The notes: generated from the sequence alone by a model not told the origin. Counted from the first letter of the stretch, positions 16,130 to 25,451 are shown. The stretch is 64,000 nt of DNA from Hymenobacter norwichensis DSM 15439 (GCF_000420705.1 NZ_ATVL01000009.1:1-64000), one strand, 5' to 3'. Numbers and translations: made by a program.

Positions 16130-16174
16130 GTGTACGACTATAGGTAAAGCAGATTTGTTGAAAATCGTACGACT

Positions 16175-17293
16175 ATGGCAGTAATCTGGGGAGTTATTTT
16201 TCACGCGTTGGGCGGCTTCGCCTCCGGCAGCTTCTACCTACCCTACAAAAAGGTGAAAGGCTGGTCTTGGGAAAGCTACTGGCTGGTGGGTGGCATCGTA
16301 TCGTGGCTGCTGGTGCCGTGGCTGCTAGGCTTCCTCACCATTCCCAACCTGACCACCGTACTCAGCCAGACGGATAGCTCGACGTTGTTTTGGGTGTATT
16401 TCTGGGGTGTACTTTGGGGCTTTGGGGGGCTGACCTTCGGGCTGGGTATGCGCTACCTGGGGCTGTCGTTGGGCATGGCGGTTATCATGGGACTGTGCGC
16501 GCTGGTTGGTACGTTGGTACCACCCATCTGGGGCGGCACGATCGTGCAACTATTGAGTACTACCTCCGGGCAGGTAACGCTGTTTGGGCTGCTGGTCTGC
16601 CTAATTGGAATTCTGATTTGCAGCCGGGCCGGGATTATGAAGGAGAAGTCCCTGACGGCCGAGCAGAAAAGCGAGTCGATTGCCGAGTATGACCTGAAAA
16701 AAGGCCTGCTGGTGGCCGTGTTTTCGGGTATCATGAGTGCCTGCTTCGCCTTCGGGCTGGAAGCCGGCCAGAAGATTGCCGACTTAGCCGTGCAGCAAGG
16801 CGCCGACCCCTTGTATAAAAACAACGCCATTCTGGTGGTGATTCTGCTCGGCGGCCTCACCACCAACGCGGTGTGGTGCCTGTACCTCAACCTGAAAAAC
16901 AAAACCTACACCGACTACTTAAACCCCTCGTATCCGGCGCTACGCAACATCCTGTTCTGCGCTACGGCGGGCACGCTGTGGTACTTCCAGTTTTTCTTCT
17001 ACGGCATGGGCGACACCCGGCTGGGTGTGTACCGCTTCTCGGGCTGGACACTGCACATGGCGTTTATCATTGCTTTCAGCTCGATGTGGGGCATCTACCT
17101 GCACGAGTGGCGCGGGGCCAACAAGGCCACCATGCGTACCGTGTCGTTTGGCATCCTGACGGTGGTGTTGTCCACGGTTATTGTGGGCTACGGCAATTAC
17201 CTGGGCTCAGAAACCTCTACGGAAGCTACGGCTACTACCCGTAATACCAAGCCCCTAACGCAGGTTTTGGTGGAGCCGTCTGTGGCCCGATAG
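16175..17293 (+). CDS. rhaT: L-rhamnose/proton symporter
   Basis: Inner-membrane importer of L-rhamnose. The 372-residue product is almost entirely hydrophobic segments, about ten in number, as in the RhaT family: GVIFHALGGFASGSFYLPYKKVKGWSWESYWL at the N-terminus is the family signature, then GGLTFGLGMRYLGLSLGMAVIMGLCALVGTLVPPI and GLLVCLIGILICSRAGI. Its ATG lies within the second copy of a direct repeat GTACGACTAT (16132-16141 and 16168-16177). Divergent from the aldolase gene, with shared candidate operators between. A hairpin terminator follows. Confidence 0.94.
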   Translation: MAVIWGVIFHALGGFASGSFYLPYKKVKGWSWESYWLVGGIVSWLLVPWLLGFLTIPNLTTVLSQTDSSTLFWVYFWGVLWGFGGLTFGLGMRYLGLSLGMAVIMGLCALVGTLVPPIWGGTIVQLLSTTSGQVTLFGLLVCLIGILICSRAGIMKEKSLTAEQKSESIAEYDLKKGLLVAVFSGIMSACFAFGLEAGQKIADLAVQQGADPLYKNNAILVVILLGGLTTNAVWCLYLNLKNKTYTDYLNPSYPALRNILFCATAGTLWYFQFFFYGMGDTRLGVYRFSGWTLHMAFIIAFSSMWGIYLHEWRGANKATMRTVSFGILTVVLSTVIVGYGNYLGSETSTEATATTRNTKPLTQVLVEPSVAR

Positions 17294-17332
17294 GGTAGCC
17301 GATGCTGCTACGTATCAGCAGACTTATCAATT

Positions 17333-17363
17333 GAAATAGCCCGGTATACTACTGGGCTATTTC
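17333..17363 (+). terminator. Hairpin terminator after rhaT
   Basis: GAAATAGCCC (17333-17342) pairs with GGGCTATTTC (17354-17363) and is followed by GATTTTC. It separates rhaT from the PL11 gene. Confidence 0.75.
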
Positions 17364-17439
17364 GATTTTCAGGCACTGCCCGAAATGCTTTTAATTGGTT
17401 GGAAACCAGAAAAACTGCTTGAGCAGCAACGTAATTACA

Positions 17440-19494
17440 ATGGGTGAAAAATATGGTTTTCGGTTCTGGAAAGCAATTCGTCTGCTCAGTGATGTAAGGG
17501 TGGGTTTTGCGGTTTGCCTGACCGTATGTAGTGGCTTATTAGCGGCCACCACTGCCCGCGGGGTAGAACCACAACGGCAACCACCAGCCGCTACTACGTC
17601 GCCCCAACTGGAACAACTCGGGCGGGGTGTAGTGGCCGTGCGACAGGAGGGCGGTGGCGTGTTTGTAAGCTGGCGGCTGCTGAATACGGACCCAGCCGGC
17701 GCGGCTTTTCACGTCTACCGCCAAACGAAAGCCGGTAAAGCTACCAAACTGACCAGCCAGCCGATTAGCGCCAGCACCAATTGGGTGGATAAAACCGCCG
17801 ACGCTACTTCCGCCTACACGTATTCGGTGCAGTTGGTTAACGCCAAAGGAACGCCTATAGCCACGCCGGCCGCGCCATCTGAGCAAGCGGCGGTGTGGGC
17901 ACAGAACTACCTGCGGGTGCCGCTGAAGCGCCCAGCCGGTGGCTCGGTGAATAGTGGTACTGCCGAAACCAGCGAGTATACCTACACTGCCAACGACGCT
18001 TCAGTGGCCGACCTAGATGGCGACGGGCAATACGAAATTGTGCTGAAGTGGGAGCCGTCCAACAGCCGCGACAATGGTTCCAGCGGCATTACGGGACCAG
18101 TGCTGCTTGATGCCTACAAGCTCGACGGCACGCAGCTCTGGCGCATCAACCTAGGCCGAAATATCCGAGCAGGGGCGCACTACACACAGTTTCTGGTGTA
18201 TGATTTTGATGGCGACGGCAAGGCCGAAGTGGCCTGCAAAACGGCCGATGGCTCGGTTGATGGCCGGGGCACTGTCATCGGCGACGCTGGCAAAGATTAC
18301 CGCAGCCTCACCGTACCCACCGATGCGCGTGCCGTTCAGAGTATCCGCGACAAAACCTACGGCCGAGTGCTGGCGGGCCCCGAGTATTTTACTGTATTCA
18401 ACGGCCTGACCGGCGCTGCTATGGCTTCGGCCCCGTACGTATCCAGCCGCGACCCGCTTGATGGGTGGGGCGGCATTGGGGGCAACGGCGGCAACGACAA
18501 CCACGGCAACCGTGCCGACCGGATGCTAGCTGCCGTGGCGTACCTGGATGGCGTACACCCCAGCGCCGTAATGTGCCGGGGCTACTACGGCCGCTCGGTG
18601 CTTGCTGCCTGGGACTGGCGCAACGGTAAGCTCACACAACGCTGGGTGTTCGACTCGCAAAACGACAAGAACCCATTTTCAGGCATGGGCAACCACGGGC
18701 TCAGCGTGAACGACGTGGACTTCGATGGCAAAGACGAAATTGTGTATGGCTCGATGGTGGTGGATGACAACGGCACGGGCTTGTTCAGTACGGGCTTGCG
18801 CCACGGCGACGCCCTTCACGTCAGCAACCTCGACCCTAGCACCCCCGACCTGGAAGCCTGGGGCGTACACGAAAACGAGGAAGAAGTGCCCGGCCACGAA
18901 AACGGCCCCGGTGCCGCCCTCTACAACGCCCGAACTGGTAAAGTGCTCTTAACCAAGCTGCCCGGCACCGACGTGGGCCGGGGCATGGCCGCCGACATCG
19001 ACCCGCGTTACCCAGGGGCCGAATTGTGGGCCAGCAACGGGGAACTGGGGTTGCTTTCCTGCCAGGGTGAGCGGATAGGGCCAGCTCCCCGCGCCGTTAA
19101 TTTCGGTATTTGGTGGGACGGAGACTTGCTGCGCGAACTGCTGGATGGCACTACTATTTCCAAGTGGGACTACCAGGCGGGCACCAGTTGGCCGCTGCTC
19201 GATGGTAAGCTGCTCGGGGCGGCGTCCTGCAACGGTACCAAAGCCACGCCCTGCCTTAGCGCCGACCTGTTTGGCGACTGGCGTGAGGAAGTCGTCTGGC
19301 GCAATGCTAACAACGAGGAGCTGATGATTTTCACAACTACCATTCCCACTAAACACCGCTTCGTGACGCTCATGCAGGACCCCGCGTATCGGGTGGCCGT
19401 GGCGCGCGAAAACGTGGGCTACAACCAACCACCACACCCTAGTTTCTACTTGGGCGAAGGCATGAAAACCGAGTCGGTAAAAGTTGGCAAGTAA
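17440..19494 (+). CDS. PL11 rhamnogalacturonan lyase
   Basis: Cleaves the rhamnogalacturonan I backbone by beta-elimination, leaving unsaturated galacturonyl ends for GH105. The 684-residue product has an N-terminal hydrophobic segment (VGFAVCLTVCSGLLAATTARG) for export. A fibronectin-like N-domain follows (VRQEGGGVFVSWRLL, FHVYRQTKAGK). The eight-bladed propeller then shows calcium-type repeats such as DASVADLDGDGQYEIVLKW, YDFDGDGKAEVACKTADG and NDVDFDGKDEIVYGS. GGIGGNGGNDNHGNRADRML and DIDPRYPGAELWAS are family stretches. ATG 17440 was chosen over TTG 17395. It heads a run with two CE12 genes. Confidence 0.93.
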   Translation: MGEKYGFRFWKAIRLLSDVRVGFAVCLTVCSGLLAATTARGVEPQRQPPAATTSPQLEQLGRGVVAVRQEGGGVFVSWRLLNTDPAGAAFHVYRQTKAGKATKLTSQPISASTNWVDKTADATSAYTYSVQLVNAKGTPIATPAAPSEQAAVWAQNYLRVPLKRPAGGSVNSGTAETSEYTYTANDASVADLDGDGQYEIVLKWEPSNSRDNGSSGITGPVLLDAYKLDGTQLWRINLGRNIRAGAHYTQFLVYDFDGDGKAEVACKTADGSVDGRGTVIGDAGKDYRSLTVPTDARAVQSIRDKTYGRVLAGPEYFTVFNGLTGAAMASAPYVSSRDPLDGWGGIGGNGGNDNHGNRADRMLAAVAYLDGVHPSAVMCRGYYGRSVLAAWDWRNGKLTQRWVFDSQNDKNPFSGMGNHGLSVNDVDFDGKDEIVYGSMVVDDNGTGLFSTGLRHGDALHVSNLDPSTPDLEAWGVHENEEEVPGHENGPGAALYNARTGKVLLTKLPGTDVGRGMAADIDPRYPGAELWASNGELGLLSCQGERIGPAPRAVNFGIWWDGDLLRELLDGTTISKWDYQAGTSWPLLDGKLLGAASCNGTKATPCLSADLFGDWREEVVWRNANNEELMIFTTTIPTKHRFVTLMQDPAYRVAVARENVGYNQPPHPSFYLGEGMKTESVKVGK

Positions 19495-19586
19495 ATAGCG
19501 TACTGTGGCTTGCTGAGTGGATAACAAATAGCAACCTGCTAGCTGGCTCCTAGTAATCAACCAATATTCCTCATCAACATCCTCCT

Positions 19587-20354
19587 ATGACCAACAAAAC
19601 CTACGTCGTCCTGCTGGCCCTGCTCTGTGTGCTGGTGGGCTTCATGAAGCCTGTTAAGCCCACGCTTTACCTCATCGGCGACTCCACGGTGCGCAACACC
19701 AACGCCCCGCAGGCCGGCTGGGGCAGCGCCATTGCTGCCTACCTTGATACCACCCGCATCGGCGTATCCAACAACGCCATGGCGGGCCGCAGTACCCGCA
19801 CCTTTATTTCGGAGGGCCGTTGGGACAAGGTACACGCCGCCTTGAAACCTGGTGATTTTCTGATTATGCAGTTCGGCCACAACGAAGGTAGCGTGCCCGA
19901 TACCACCAAGGCCGGCCGCCGCGGTGTGCTGCGTGGTACCGGCGAAGAAACCAAGGAGCTGGTGTGGCCCGATGGCCGCCAGGAAACGGTGCACACCTAC
20001 GGTTGGTACCTGCGCAAATTCATTCGGGAAGCCAAGGCCAAAGGTGCTACGCCGCTGGTAGCTTCTATGATTCCGCGCAACGAGTGGCAGGACGGCAAAG
20101 TGAAACGCGCCGGCAACGACTTCGGCAAATGGGCCGCTGAGGTAGCCCAGCAGGAAGGCGTTGCTTTTATCGACTTGAACAGCCTCACCGCCAATAAGTA
20201 CGATAAGCTAGGCCCCGACGAAGTGAAGAAGTTCTTCCCCGGCGACCATACCCACACCAACGAAGCCGGTGCCCGCCTCAACGCCGAATCGGTAGTAGAT
20301 GGTGTCCGGGCCAACAAGAAAATAGCCCTCAATAAATTTCTCGCCAAGAAGTGA
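19587..20354 (+). CDS. CE12 rhamnogalacturonan acetylesterase, copy 1
   Basis: Removes O-acetyl groups from galacturonate in rhamnogalacturonan so that the lyase can act. The 255-residue SGNH hydrolase has block I LIGDSTV (nucleophile Ser), block II NNAMAGRSTRTF, block III MQFGHNEG and block V DHTHTNEAGA (catalytic Asp-His). A short hydrophobic N-terminus (YVVLLALLCVLVGF) directs export. The usual block III sequence is GHND; here it is GHNE. It lies 92 bp after the PL11 gene and 80 bp before a paralogue, so a tandem duplication is likely. Confidence 0.9.
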   Translation: MTNKTYVVLLALLCVLVGFMKPVKPTLYLIGDSTVRNTNAPQAGWGSAIAAYLDTTRIGVSNNAMAGRSTRTFISEGRWDKVHAALKPGDFLIMQFGHNEGSVPDTTKAGRRGVLRGTGEETKELVWPDGRQETVHTYGWYLRKFIREAKAKGATPLVASMIPRNEWQDGKVKRAGNDFGKWAAEVAQQEGVAFIDLNSLTANKYDKLGPDEVKKFFPGDHTHTNEAGARLNAESVVDGVRANKKIALNKFLAKK

Positions 20355-20434
20355 AGGACGTGAAGTGTAGCGTGGAAATCCTGTGATTTTCGTGCGACAC
20401 TCTGCTTCTATATTCAGTTAAGTAAACCAACAGC

Positions 20435-21241
20435 ATGCAACGCACCAAATTCATTGTTTTTTACAGCTGCCTGCTGCTAGTAGGCCTGTTCTCGTTTGCC
20501 AGTGGCCCCCGTGCAGCTCGAAAGCCAACACTGTTTCTGATTGGCGACTCGACGGTGAAAAACGGCAAAGGCAAAGGCGACGGAGGTTTGTGGGGCTGGG
20601 GTAATTTCTTGCCGGCATACTTTGATACCACGCACATTTCGGTGGTAAACAATGCCCTCGGTGGCACCAGCAGCCGCACGTTCCGCACCAACGGCCTCTG
20701 GGAAAAGGTACAGGTGAACATCAAGCCCGGCGACTTCCTGATTATGCAGTTCGGCCACAACGACAACGGCCCGCTGGCCGATACAGCGCGGGCCCGCGGC
20801 ACCATCAAAAGCAACGGCGAGGAAAGCCAGGAAATCTACAACCCCATCAAAAAGCAGCAGGAAGTGGTGCACAGTTACGGCTGGTATCTGCGCCAGTTCA
20901 TTGCCGAAGCCAAGGCCAAAGGTGCTACCGTGTATGTGTGCTCGCCCATTCCGCGCAACACCTGGACGGCCGGCAAAGTCAACCGCGCCGCCACCGACTA
21001 CGGGCAGTGGGCCGCCGAGGCCGCCAAGCAAGGCGGCGCCTACTTCATCGACCTCAACCGCATTGTGGCCGACAAATACGACCAGGAAGGCGAGGCCAAA
21101 GTGCGCAGTACCTACTTCAACACCACCGACCACACCCACCCCATTGAAGCCGGGGCCCGCTTCAACGCCGCTTCTGTCGCCGAGGGTCTGCGCGGCATCA
21201 AGAAGAATCCGCTGGCGAAGTATATGGTGAAGGGCAGGTAG
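20435..21241 (+). CDS. CE12 rhamnogalacturonan acetylesterase, copy 2
   Basis: Same reaction as the preceding gene, to which it is clearly paralogous (shared GWYLR-x-FI-EAKAKGAT, DYGQWAAEAAKQ). The 268-residue product has a signal peptide (FIVFYSCLLLVGLFSFASG) and the SGNH blocks LIGDSTVKNGKG, NNALGGTSSRTF, MQFGHNDNG and DHTHPIEAGA. Unlike copy 1, block III keeps the canonical HND. The differing active-site neighbourhoods could reflect preference for O-2 or O-3 acetyl groups, which is inference. Confidence 0.91.
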   Translation: MQRTKFIVFYSCLLLVGLFSFASGPRAARKPTLFLIGDSTVKNGKGKGDGGLWGWGNFLPAYFDTTHISVVNNALGGTSSRTFRTNGLWEKVQVNIKPGDFLIMQFGHNDNGPLADTARARGTIKSNGEESQEIYNPIKKQQEVVHSYGWYLRQFIAEAKAKGATVYVCSPIPRNTWTAGKVNRAATDYGQWAAEAAKQGGAYFIDLNRIVADKYDQEGEAKVRSTYFNTTDHTHPIEAGARFNAASVAEGLRGIKKNPLAKYMVKGR

Positions 21242-21366
21242 CTTACTCCAGGTTGTGGTGTGCTTCGCGGAGGCTGGCCCGTCTGTCCACTTTTTGGCGG
21301 TCTGCCGGGTTGCCGTATGCTGCTGTTGGTGTACGTTGCTAGTTCGCTATGCGGTTCTAACAACGA

Positions 21367-21398
21367 CCGGTCTGCTGGCAAAAAAGCCAGCAGACCGG
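21367..21398. terminator. Bidirectional terminator between CE12 copy 2 and GH105
   Basis: CCGGTCTGCTGGC (21367-21379) and GCCAGCAGACCGG (21386-21398) form a perfect 13-bp stem with an AAAAAA loop, placed between convergent genes. Confidence 0.75.
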
Positions 21399-21424
21399 CA
21401 ACTGCTTGTGCGTGAGAGCAATAT

Positions 21425-22795
21425 TTACTTGGTGAGCTGCACCGAGCTGTCGTTGATTTCGGTGGGGTGGAGTTTCAGGAGCCGGATGATTTCGGCGCCG
21501 GCCAGTACTACGGGGCCGTAGCCGTGGGCGGCGTACACGTTTACGGGGCGGTAGTAGTAAAATGCCGGGTCGAAGCCCATGCCGGTGCCTACGCAGGTGC
21601 CTTCCACCTGGCCTTTGCTGTTGACCTTGGTGCTCACCGCATTCCAGGCCAGCAGCGCCATGGGGCCGTAGGCTTTGGCATCGAGCCAGCCTTGGTTGAT
21701 GCCGTGAGCAATGGCGTAGGCGTAGATGGCCGTGGCGGAGGTTTCGAGGTAGGAATCGTTGCGGTCCAGGAGTTGGTGCCAGAAGCCGCTGCCAGCTTGC
21801 AAGGCGGCCAAACCCTTGGCATGGGCTTTTAGCTGCGCCAGAATGGCCGGCCGGCCGGGGTGGTTTTCAGGTAGCACGTCCAGGATATCCACGGTGGTCA
21901 TGAGGGCCCAGCCGTTGGCGCGGGCCCAGTGGAACTCGGGGTGCACGCTCATTTCCTGCACCCAGCCGTGCATATACAGCCCCTTCTGCTGGTTGAACAT
22001 GCGCTGCGAAAACTGCGTGTACTGCTTCACCACTTCGTCGTAGTAGCGTTGCTCGCCCGTTAGCTTGCCCATCTGAGCCAGTGCTGGCAAACTCATGTAC
22101 ATGTCATCAAGCCAGAGCGTGTTGGGCTGGGGACGGTTGCGGGCCAGGGTGCCATCCGAAAGCCGAAACTCCTTGTTCATGATGTAGCTCACAAACCCAT
22201 CAATGAGGGGGCGGAGTTCGGGCGAATTGAGGCCGGCCCGCTGGGCTCTAATCATGGCCGCCGTGAGGGCCCCGCCATCATCCAACGCGTGCGGATTCAG
22301 ATAGCCCCGCATCGGGGTTGGTGCTTTCGGATTAGTGGTTTGAAAGTCGCGGTAGTAAGGTGCCAAGTCCGACAGAAACTTCAGGCGGCTGAAGGTGTAG
22401 TCGGTGTACTTTTTGTCGCCGGTTACCTCGCCCGCCAGCAGCATCCCCGAGTACGTCACGCCCCACTCGTAGCTGGTCAGCCGGAAGTCGCCGGGCTTGA
22501 TGATGGCCTCGGGATTGAACTTGGCGCGGGTGCTGACGGTGGCATTGGTTGTTTTGTCAACCAGTTCGGCGGGCGTGGCGGCGTTTAGGTAGGCATACAC
22601 CCGGTCGAGCACCTGCTTCACTTCCTCGGGCTTGGTTTTGCCGTACGGCACCGGATAGTCGGGCTGCAAGAGGTGCAGCGGCGTGGTGGTGTCGTTGGTT
22701 TTGGCAGGGGTTTTCTGGGCCAGCAGCGGGGTGGTTGCCGCCAAGGCCAGACCAAGCAAACCAGCCTTCACGGTAGCAGGGGCACTGAGTTTCAT
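21425..22795 (-). CDS. GH88/GH105-family unsaturated uronyl hydrolase
   Basis: Second unsaturated-uronyl hydrolase of the cluster, hydrolysing lyase products. The 456-residue product has a signal peptide (VKAGLLGLALAATTPLLAQ) and alpha/alpha-barrel stretches RLTSYEWGVTYSGMLLAGEVTGD, WLDDMYMSLPALAQMGK and FHWARANGWALMTTVDIL. It is longer than the GH105 at 1025 (389 residues) and not closely similar, so the two probably act on different oligosaccharides or in different compartments. It follows the third CE12 gene at 39 bp on the same strand and forms a unit with it. Confidence 0.87.
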   Translation of the reverse strand: MKLSAPATVKAGLLGLALAATTPLLAQKTPAKTNDTTTPLHLLQPDYPVPYGKTKPEEVKQVLDRVYAYLNAATPAELVDKTTNATVSTRAKFNPEAIIKPGDFRLTSYEWGVTYSGMLLAGEVTGDKKYTDYTFSRLKFLSDLAPYYRDFQTTNPKAPTPMRGYLNPHALDDGGALTAAMIRAQRAGLNSPELRPLIDGFVSYIMNKEFRLSDGTLARNRPQPNTLWLDDMYMSLPALAQMGKLTGEQRYYDEVVKQYTQFSQRMFNQQKGLYMHGWVQEMSVHPEFHWARANGWALMTTVDILDVLPENHPGRPAILAQLKAHAKGLAALQAGSGFWHQLLDRNDSYLETSATAIYAYAIAHGINQGWLDAKAYGPMALLAWNAVSTKVNSKGQVEGTCVGTGMGFDPAFYYYRPVNVYAAHGYGPVVLAGAEIIRLLKLHPTEINDSSVQLTK

Positions 22796-22834
22796 ACAGG
22801 TAACAAAGTAGGGTGGGAGAGGGGTAGCGGCCAG

Positions 22835-24172
22835 TTAATTTCCATCGGGTTTTGCCACGGTGGTGCGGGGGCTTTCCGCCCACTGCCACTTGGTTGGGGC
22901 GTCGGGGTGGGCGGGGTCGAAGGCGGGTACGTCGGTTTCGAGGTAGCGCACCAGCCCAAGCTTGTTGGCTTTGATGCCTTCCACCACGCATTTCGCAATT
23001 TCGTAGGCGCCGTAGGTGTTGAAGTGGGTGTTGTCGGCCAAGGGCTTGTCTTGGCCAGGGTAAGTGTTGGCGGGGTAGTGCACCAGCGCCTTCTTGGACT
23101 CTTCCACGCCCAGGGTTTCGTAGAGCGTGGTGGTCATGGCATTCAAGTCAATCAGGGCCACGCCTTCCTGTTGGGCTACTTTGCGGGCGGCGTCGGGGTA
23201 GTCGCCGAGGCTGTTCACGTTTTTGCCGGTGGCCTCATCAAAGTTGCGGCGCGCCGTGGACGTGACGATAACCGGGATGCCGCCTTTCTGCTTCACTTCG
23301 CGCACGAAGAGTTGCAGCCGCTCGGTGTAGGACTTGTAGGCACCGTCGTTGGGACCTTTCTCTTTCTGGTCGTTGTGCCCGAATTCCACAAACAGGTAGT
23401 CGCCGGGCTTCATCACGCTCAGCACTTTGGTGAGGCGCCGGGAGCCCAAAAAGCTGCCCAAACTCAAGCCCGATTCGGCGTGGTTGGCTATGGCCACGCC
23501 CGGCTTGAAGAAGCGCGGAATCATCTGGCCCCAGGAAGCCCAAGGCTCTTCTTCCTGGTTTACCACCGTGGAGTTGCCGGCCATAAAAACCGTGACGGCG
23601 CCAGGAGCGGGCGTTATTTCCAGCGCGTTTAGGCAGGTGTTCGAGCCGTTGAATTCCAGCGTTAGCTTGTCGTCCCAGTCTAGTTTGCTTGTTTCGCGCG
23701 GCTTGAGGCCCACGGACAGAGTGTCGTTGATGCGGCGGCTTTTTAGGTTTACCGTAAAGGTTTTCGTGATGAACTCGCCGGGCTTGGTGTCGGTCTTTTC
23801 CAGCAGCAAGCGGCGCGATTCCGCCTTTACCATCGTGGAAGTGGCCTTTTTGGCGTCGCCCAATGTTACGGTTACGTTGTAATTTCCTTCCGGCAAATCC
23901 ACCGAAAAATAGAACGGCTTGCTGCTGGTTACGAAGTCGCCTTTCAGCGCATCCTTGCTCTTGCGCTCTAAGGCCGTAACCGTGGTGCCGAAGTCGAAAC
24001 CATAGCCTCTTTCGGCGGTGTACGTGGCCGAGGGCAGCACCTGCCGGTAGCCGGGTGCCACGCTACCGGCCCCAAAATCAAACCTGTAGCTGGTTTTGCC
24101 GGTCTGAGCCCAGGCGCTGGTAGTGGAAAGCAGCCCCAGCAGAACTGCACTCGGAAAAAAGGTGAGCTTCAT
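22835..24172 (-). CDS. CE12 acetylesterase with extra N-terminal carbohydrate-binding-like domain
   Basis: Third rhamnogalacturonan acetylesterase. The 445-residue product has a signal peptide (FFPSAVLLGLLSTTSAWAQ). A beta-sandwich-like domain of about 170 residues follows (SYRFDFGAGSVAPGYRQV, FYFSVDLPEGNYNVTVTLGD, KLTLEFNG), then the SGNH domain with FMAGNSTVV (block I is GNS, not GDS), NHAESGLSLGSF, FVEFGHNDQKEKGPND and DNTHFNTYGAYEIA. The N-domain is of the type found in rhamnogalacturonan acetylesterase-like YesT/YxiM proteins and probably binds polymer. It is divergent from the LacI gene. Confidence 0.88.
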   Translation of the reverse strand: MKLTFFPSAVLLGLLSTTSAWAQTGKTSYRFDFGAGSVAPGYRQVLPSATYTAERGYGFDFGTTVTALERKSKDALKGDFVTSSKPFYFSVDLPEGNYNVTVTLGDAKKATSTMVKAESRRLLLEKTDTKPGEFITKTFTVNLKSRRINDTLSVGLKPRETSKLDWDDKLTLEFNGSNTCLNALEITPAPGAVTVFMAGNSTVVNQEEEPWASWGQMIPRFFKPGVAIANHAESGLSLGSFLGSRRLTKVLSVMKPGDYLFVEFGHNDQKEKGPNDGAYKSYTERLQLFVREVKQKGGIPVIVTSTARRNFDEATGKNVNSLGDYPDAARKVAQQEGVALIDLNAMTTTLYETLGVEESKKALVHYPANTYPGQDKPLADNTHFNTYGAYEIAKCVVEGIKANKLGLVRYLETDVPAFDPAHPDAPTKWQWAESPRTTVAKPDGN

Positions 24173-24262
24173 GGAGGAACGGTAGGTGATACTTCTAAAA
24201 GTACCAGCCCTCCACTAAGGCGCCTGCCTGTACTGTCATGCCTGGCGCTACCAGGGGCGAGC

Positions 24263-24281
24263 TGTACCTTGTATGGGTACA
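24263..24281. promoter_or_regulatory. Candidate operator between the CE12 and LacI genes
   Basis: TGTACC and GGTACA form an inverted repeat with a seven-base centre in the 217-bp divergent intergenic region. A LacI protein is encoded beside it. There is no second copy to support it. Confidence 0.3.
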
Positions 24282-24389
24282 AATAGGAAATTGACTGCGC
24301 CAAAAGCGTAAATTCGTTTCGGAAAGCACTATTTGCCCCGCTTGCCTTCTTACTTTTACCTCTTCGCAGCACCTTTCTACTTACACGTT

Positions 24390-25418
24390 ATGGCAAGTCA
24401 TCGGGCCTCCATGAAAGATTTGGCGAAGGCATTAAACCTGTCGGTTTCTACCATTTCGCGGGCTTTATCCGGCAACAAACAAATCAGCGAGGAAACCCGG
24501 GAACGGGTGGCTACGCTGGTTAAGGAAATGAATTTTCAGCCCAACCGCTTGGCTTCCGGCCTGCGCAAGGGCCGCAGCGGCACGCTAGGCGTGCTAGTGC
24601 CGCACATCACTGGGCACTTCTTCCCCGAAGCCGTGCATAGCATTTCCACCGAAGCCACTAAGGCCGGTTACCGGGTGATGATCTGCGAATCCAACGAAGA
24701 CGAAAAGCAGGAAAAGCGCAACCTGGAACTGCTGCTGAACTCGCAGGTGGAAGGCGTGCTGGTATCCCTGGCCAACACCACCCACGATTTCCGCCACTTC
24801 CAGGCCGCTCAGCAGCAGCAGGTGCCGCTGGTGTTTTTTGATAGAGTGCTGGAAGAGCCCAACATCAGCAGCGTCGTCCTCGACGACTACCAGGGTGCCT
24901 ACCAAGCCGTGAGCCACCTCATCGAGCAGGGCTGCACCCGTATTGCGCACATCACCGCCGATCCGCATTTGAACGTGTACCGCCACCGCCACCGCGGCTA
25001 CCTCGCTGCGCTAACTGCCCACGGCATTACCTTCGATGAGCAACTGGTGCATCTCTGCGACATGAGCATTGCCGAAGGTCGGGAGGCTATGCATAAGCTA
25101 CTAGCCCTGGATACGCGCCCCGACGCCGTGTTTGCCTCCAAAGACACCGCCGCCATTGGCGCCATGCAGGTAGCCAAAGAGCACGGCCTACGCATCCCCG
25201 ACGACCTCGCGCTGGCCACCTACAGCAGCGAGAAGCTCTCGATGCTAGTGGAGCCGCCCCTAACGTCGGTAGACCAGCAATGTGCTGCCGTGGGCAAGGC
25301 CGCCGTGCGCCTCCTGCTGGATATGATGAGCGAGGAAGTGCAACCGGCCAGCGCCCGGCAAATCATCCTGATGCCGTCCTTCATCGTGCGGGAGTCGTCG
25401 TTGCAGCGCGGGCAGTAG
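24390..25418 (+). CDS. LacI-family transcriptional regulator
   Basis: Sugar-responsive repressor or activator. The 342-residue product has the helix-turn-helix and hinge at residues 8-60 (MKDLAKALNLSVSTISRALSG, NFQPNRLASGLRKG). The periplasmic-binding-like effector domain then shows GVLVPHITGHFFPEAVHSI, VPLVFFDRVLEE, HLIEQGCTRIAHITAD and DAVFASKDTAAIGAMQVAKEHG. ATG 24390 (MASHRASMKDLAKAL) is preferred to the upstream frame. Position beside the CE12/GH105 unit suggests control of pectin use; the effector is unknown. Confidence 0.91.
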   Translation: MASHRASMKDLAKALNLSVSTISRALSGNKQISEETRERVATLVKEMNFQPNRLASGLRKGRSGTLGVLVPHITGHFFPEAVHSISTEATKAGYRVMICESNEDEKQEKRNLELLLNSQVEGVLVSLANTTHDFRHFQAAQQQQVPLVFFDRVLEEPNISSVVLDDYQGAYQAVSHLIEQGCTRIAHITADPHLNVYRHRHRGYLAALTAHGITFDEQLVHLCDMSIAEGREAMHKLLALDTRPDAVFASKDTAAIGAMQVAKEHGLRIPDDLALATYSSEKLSMLVEPPLTSVDQQCAAVGKAAVRLLLDMMSEEVQPASARQIILMPSFIVRESSLQRGQ

Positions 25419-25451
25419 GAGGGCTGAGTATGTTATACTGGTCGCGGAGTT

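Noticed and set aside
22673..23632. Open frame of 319 codons opposite the third CE12 gene
   Set aside because: Antisense to an SGNH esterase with clear motifs; low-complexity Gly/Val/His composition marks it as a shadow.
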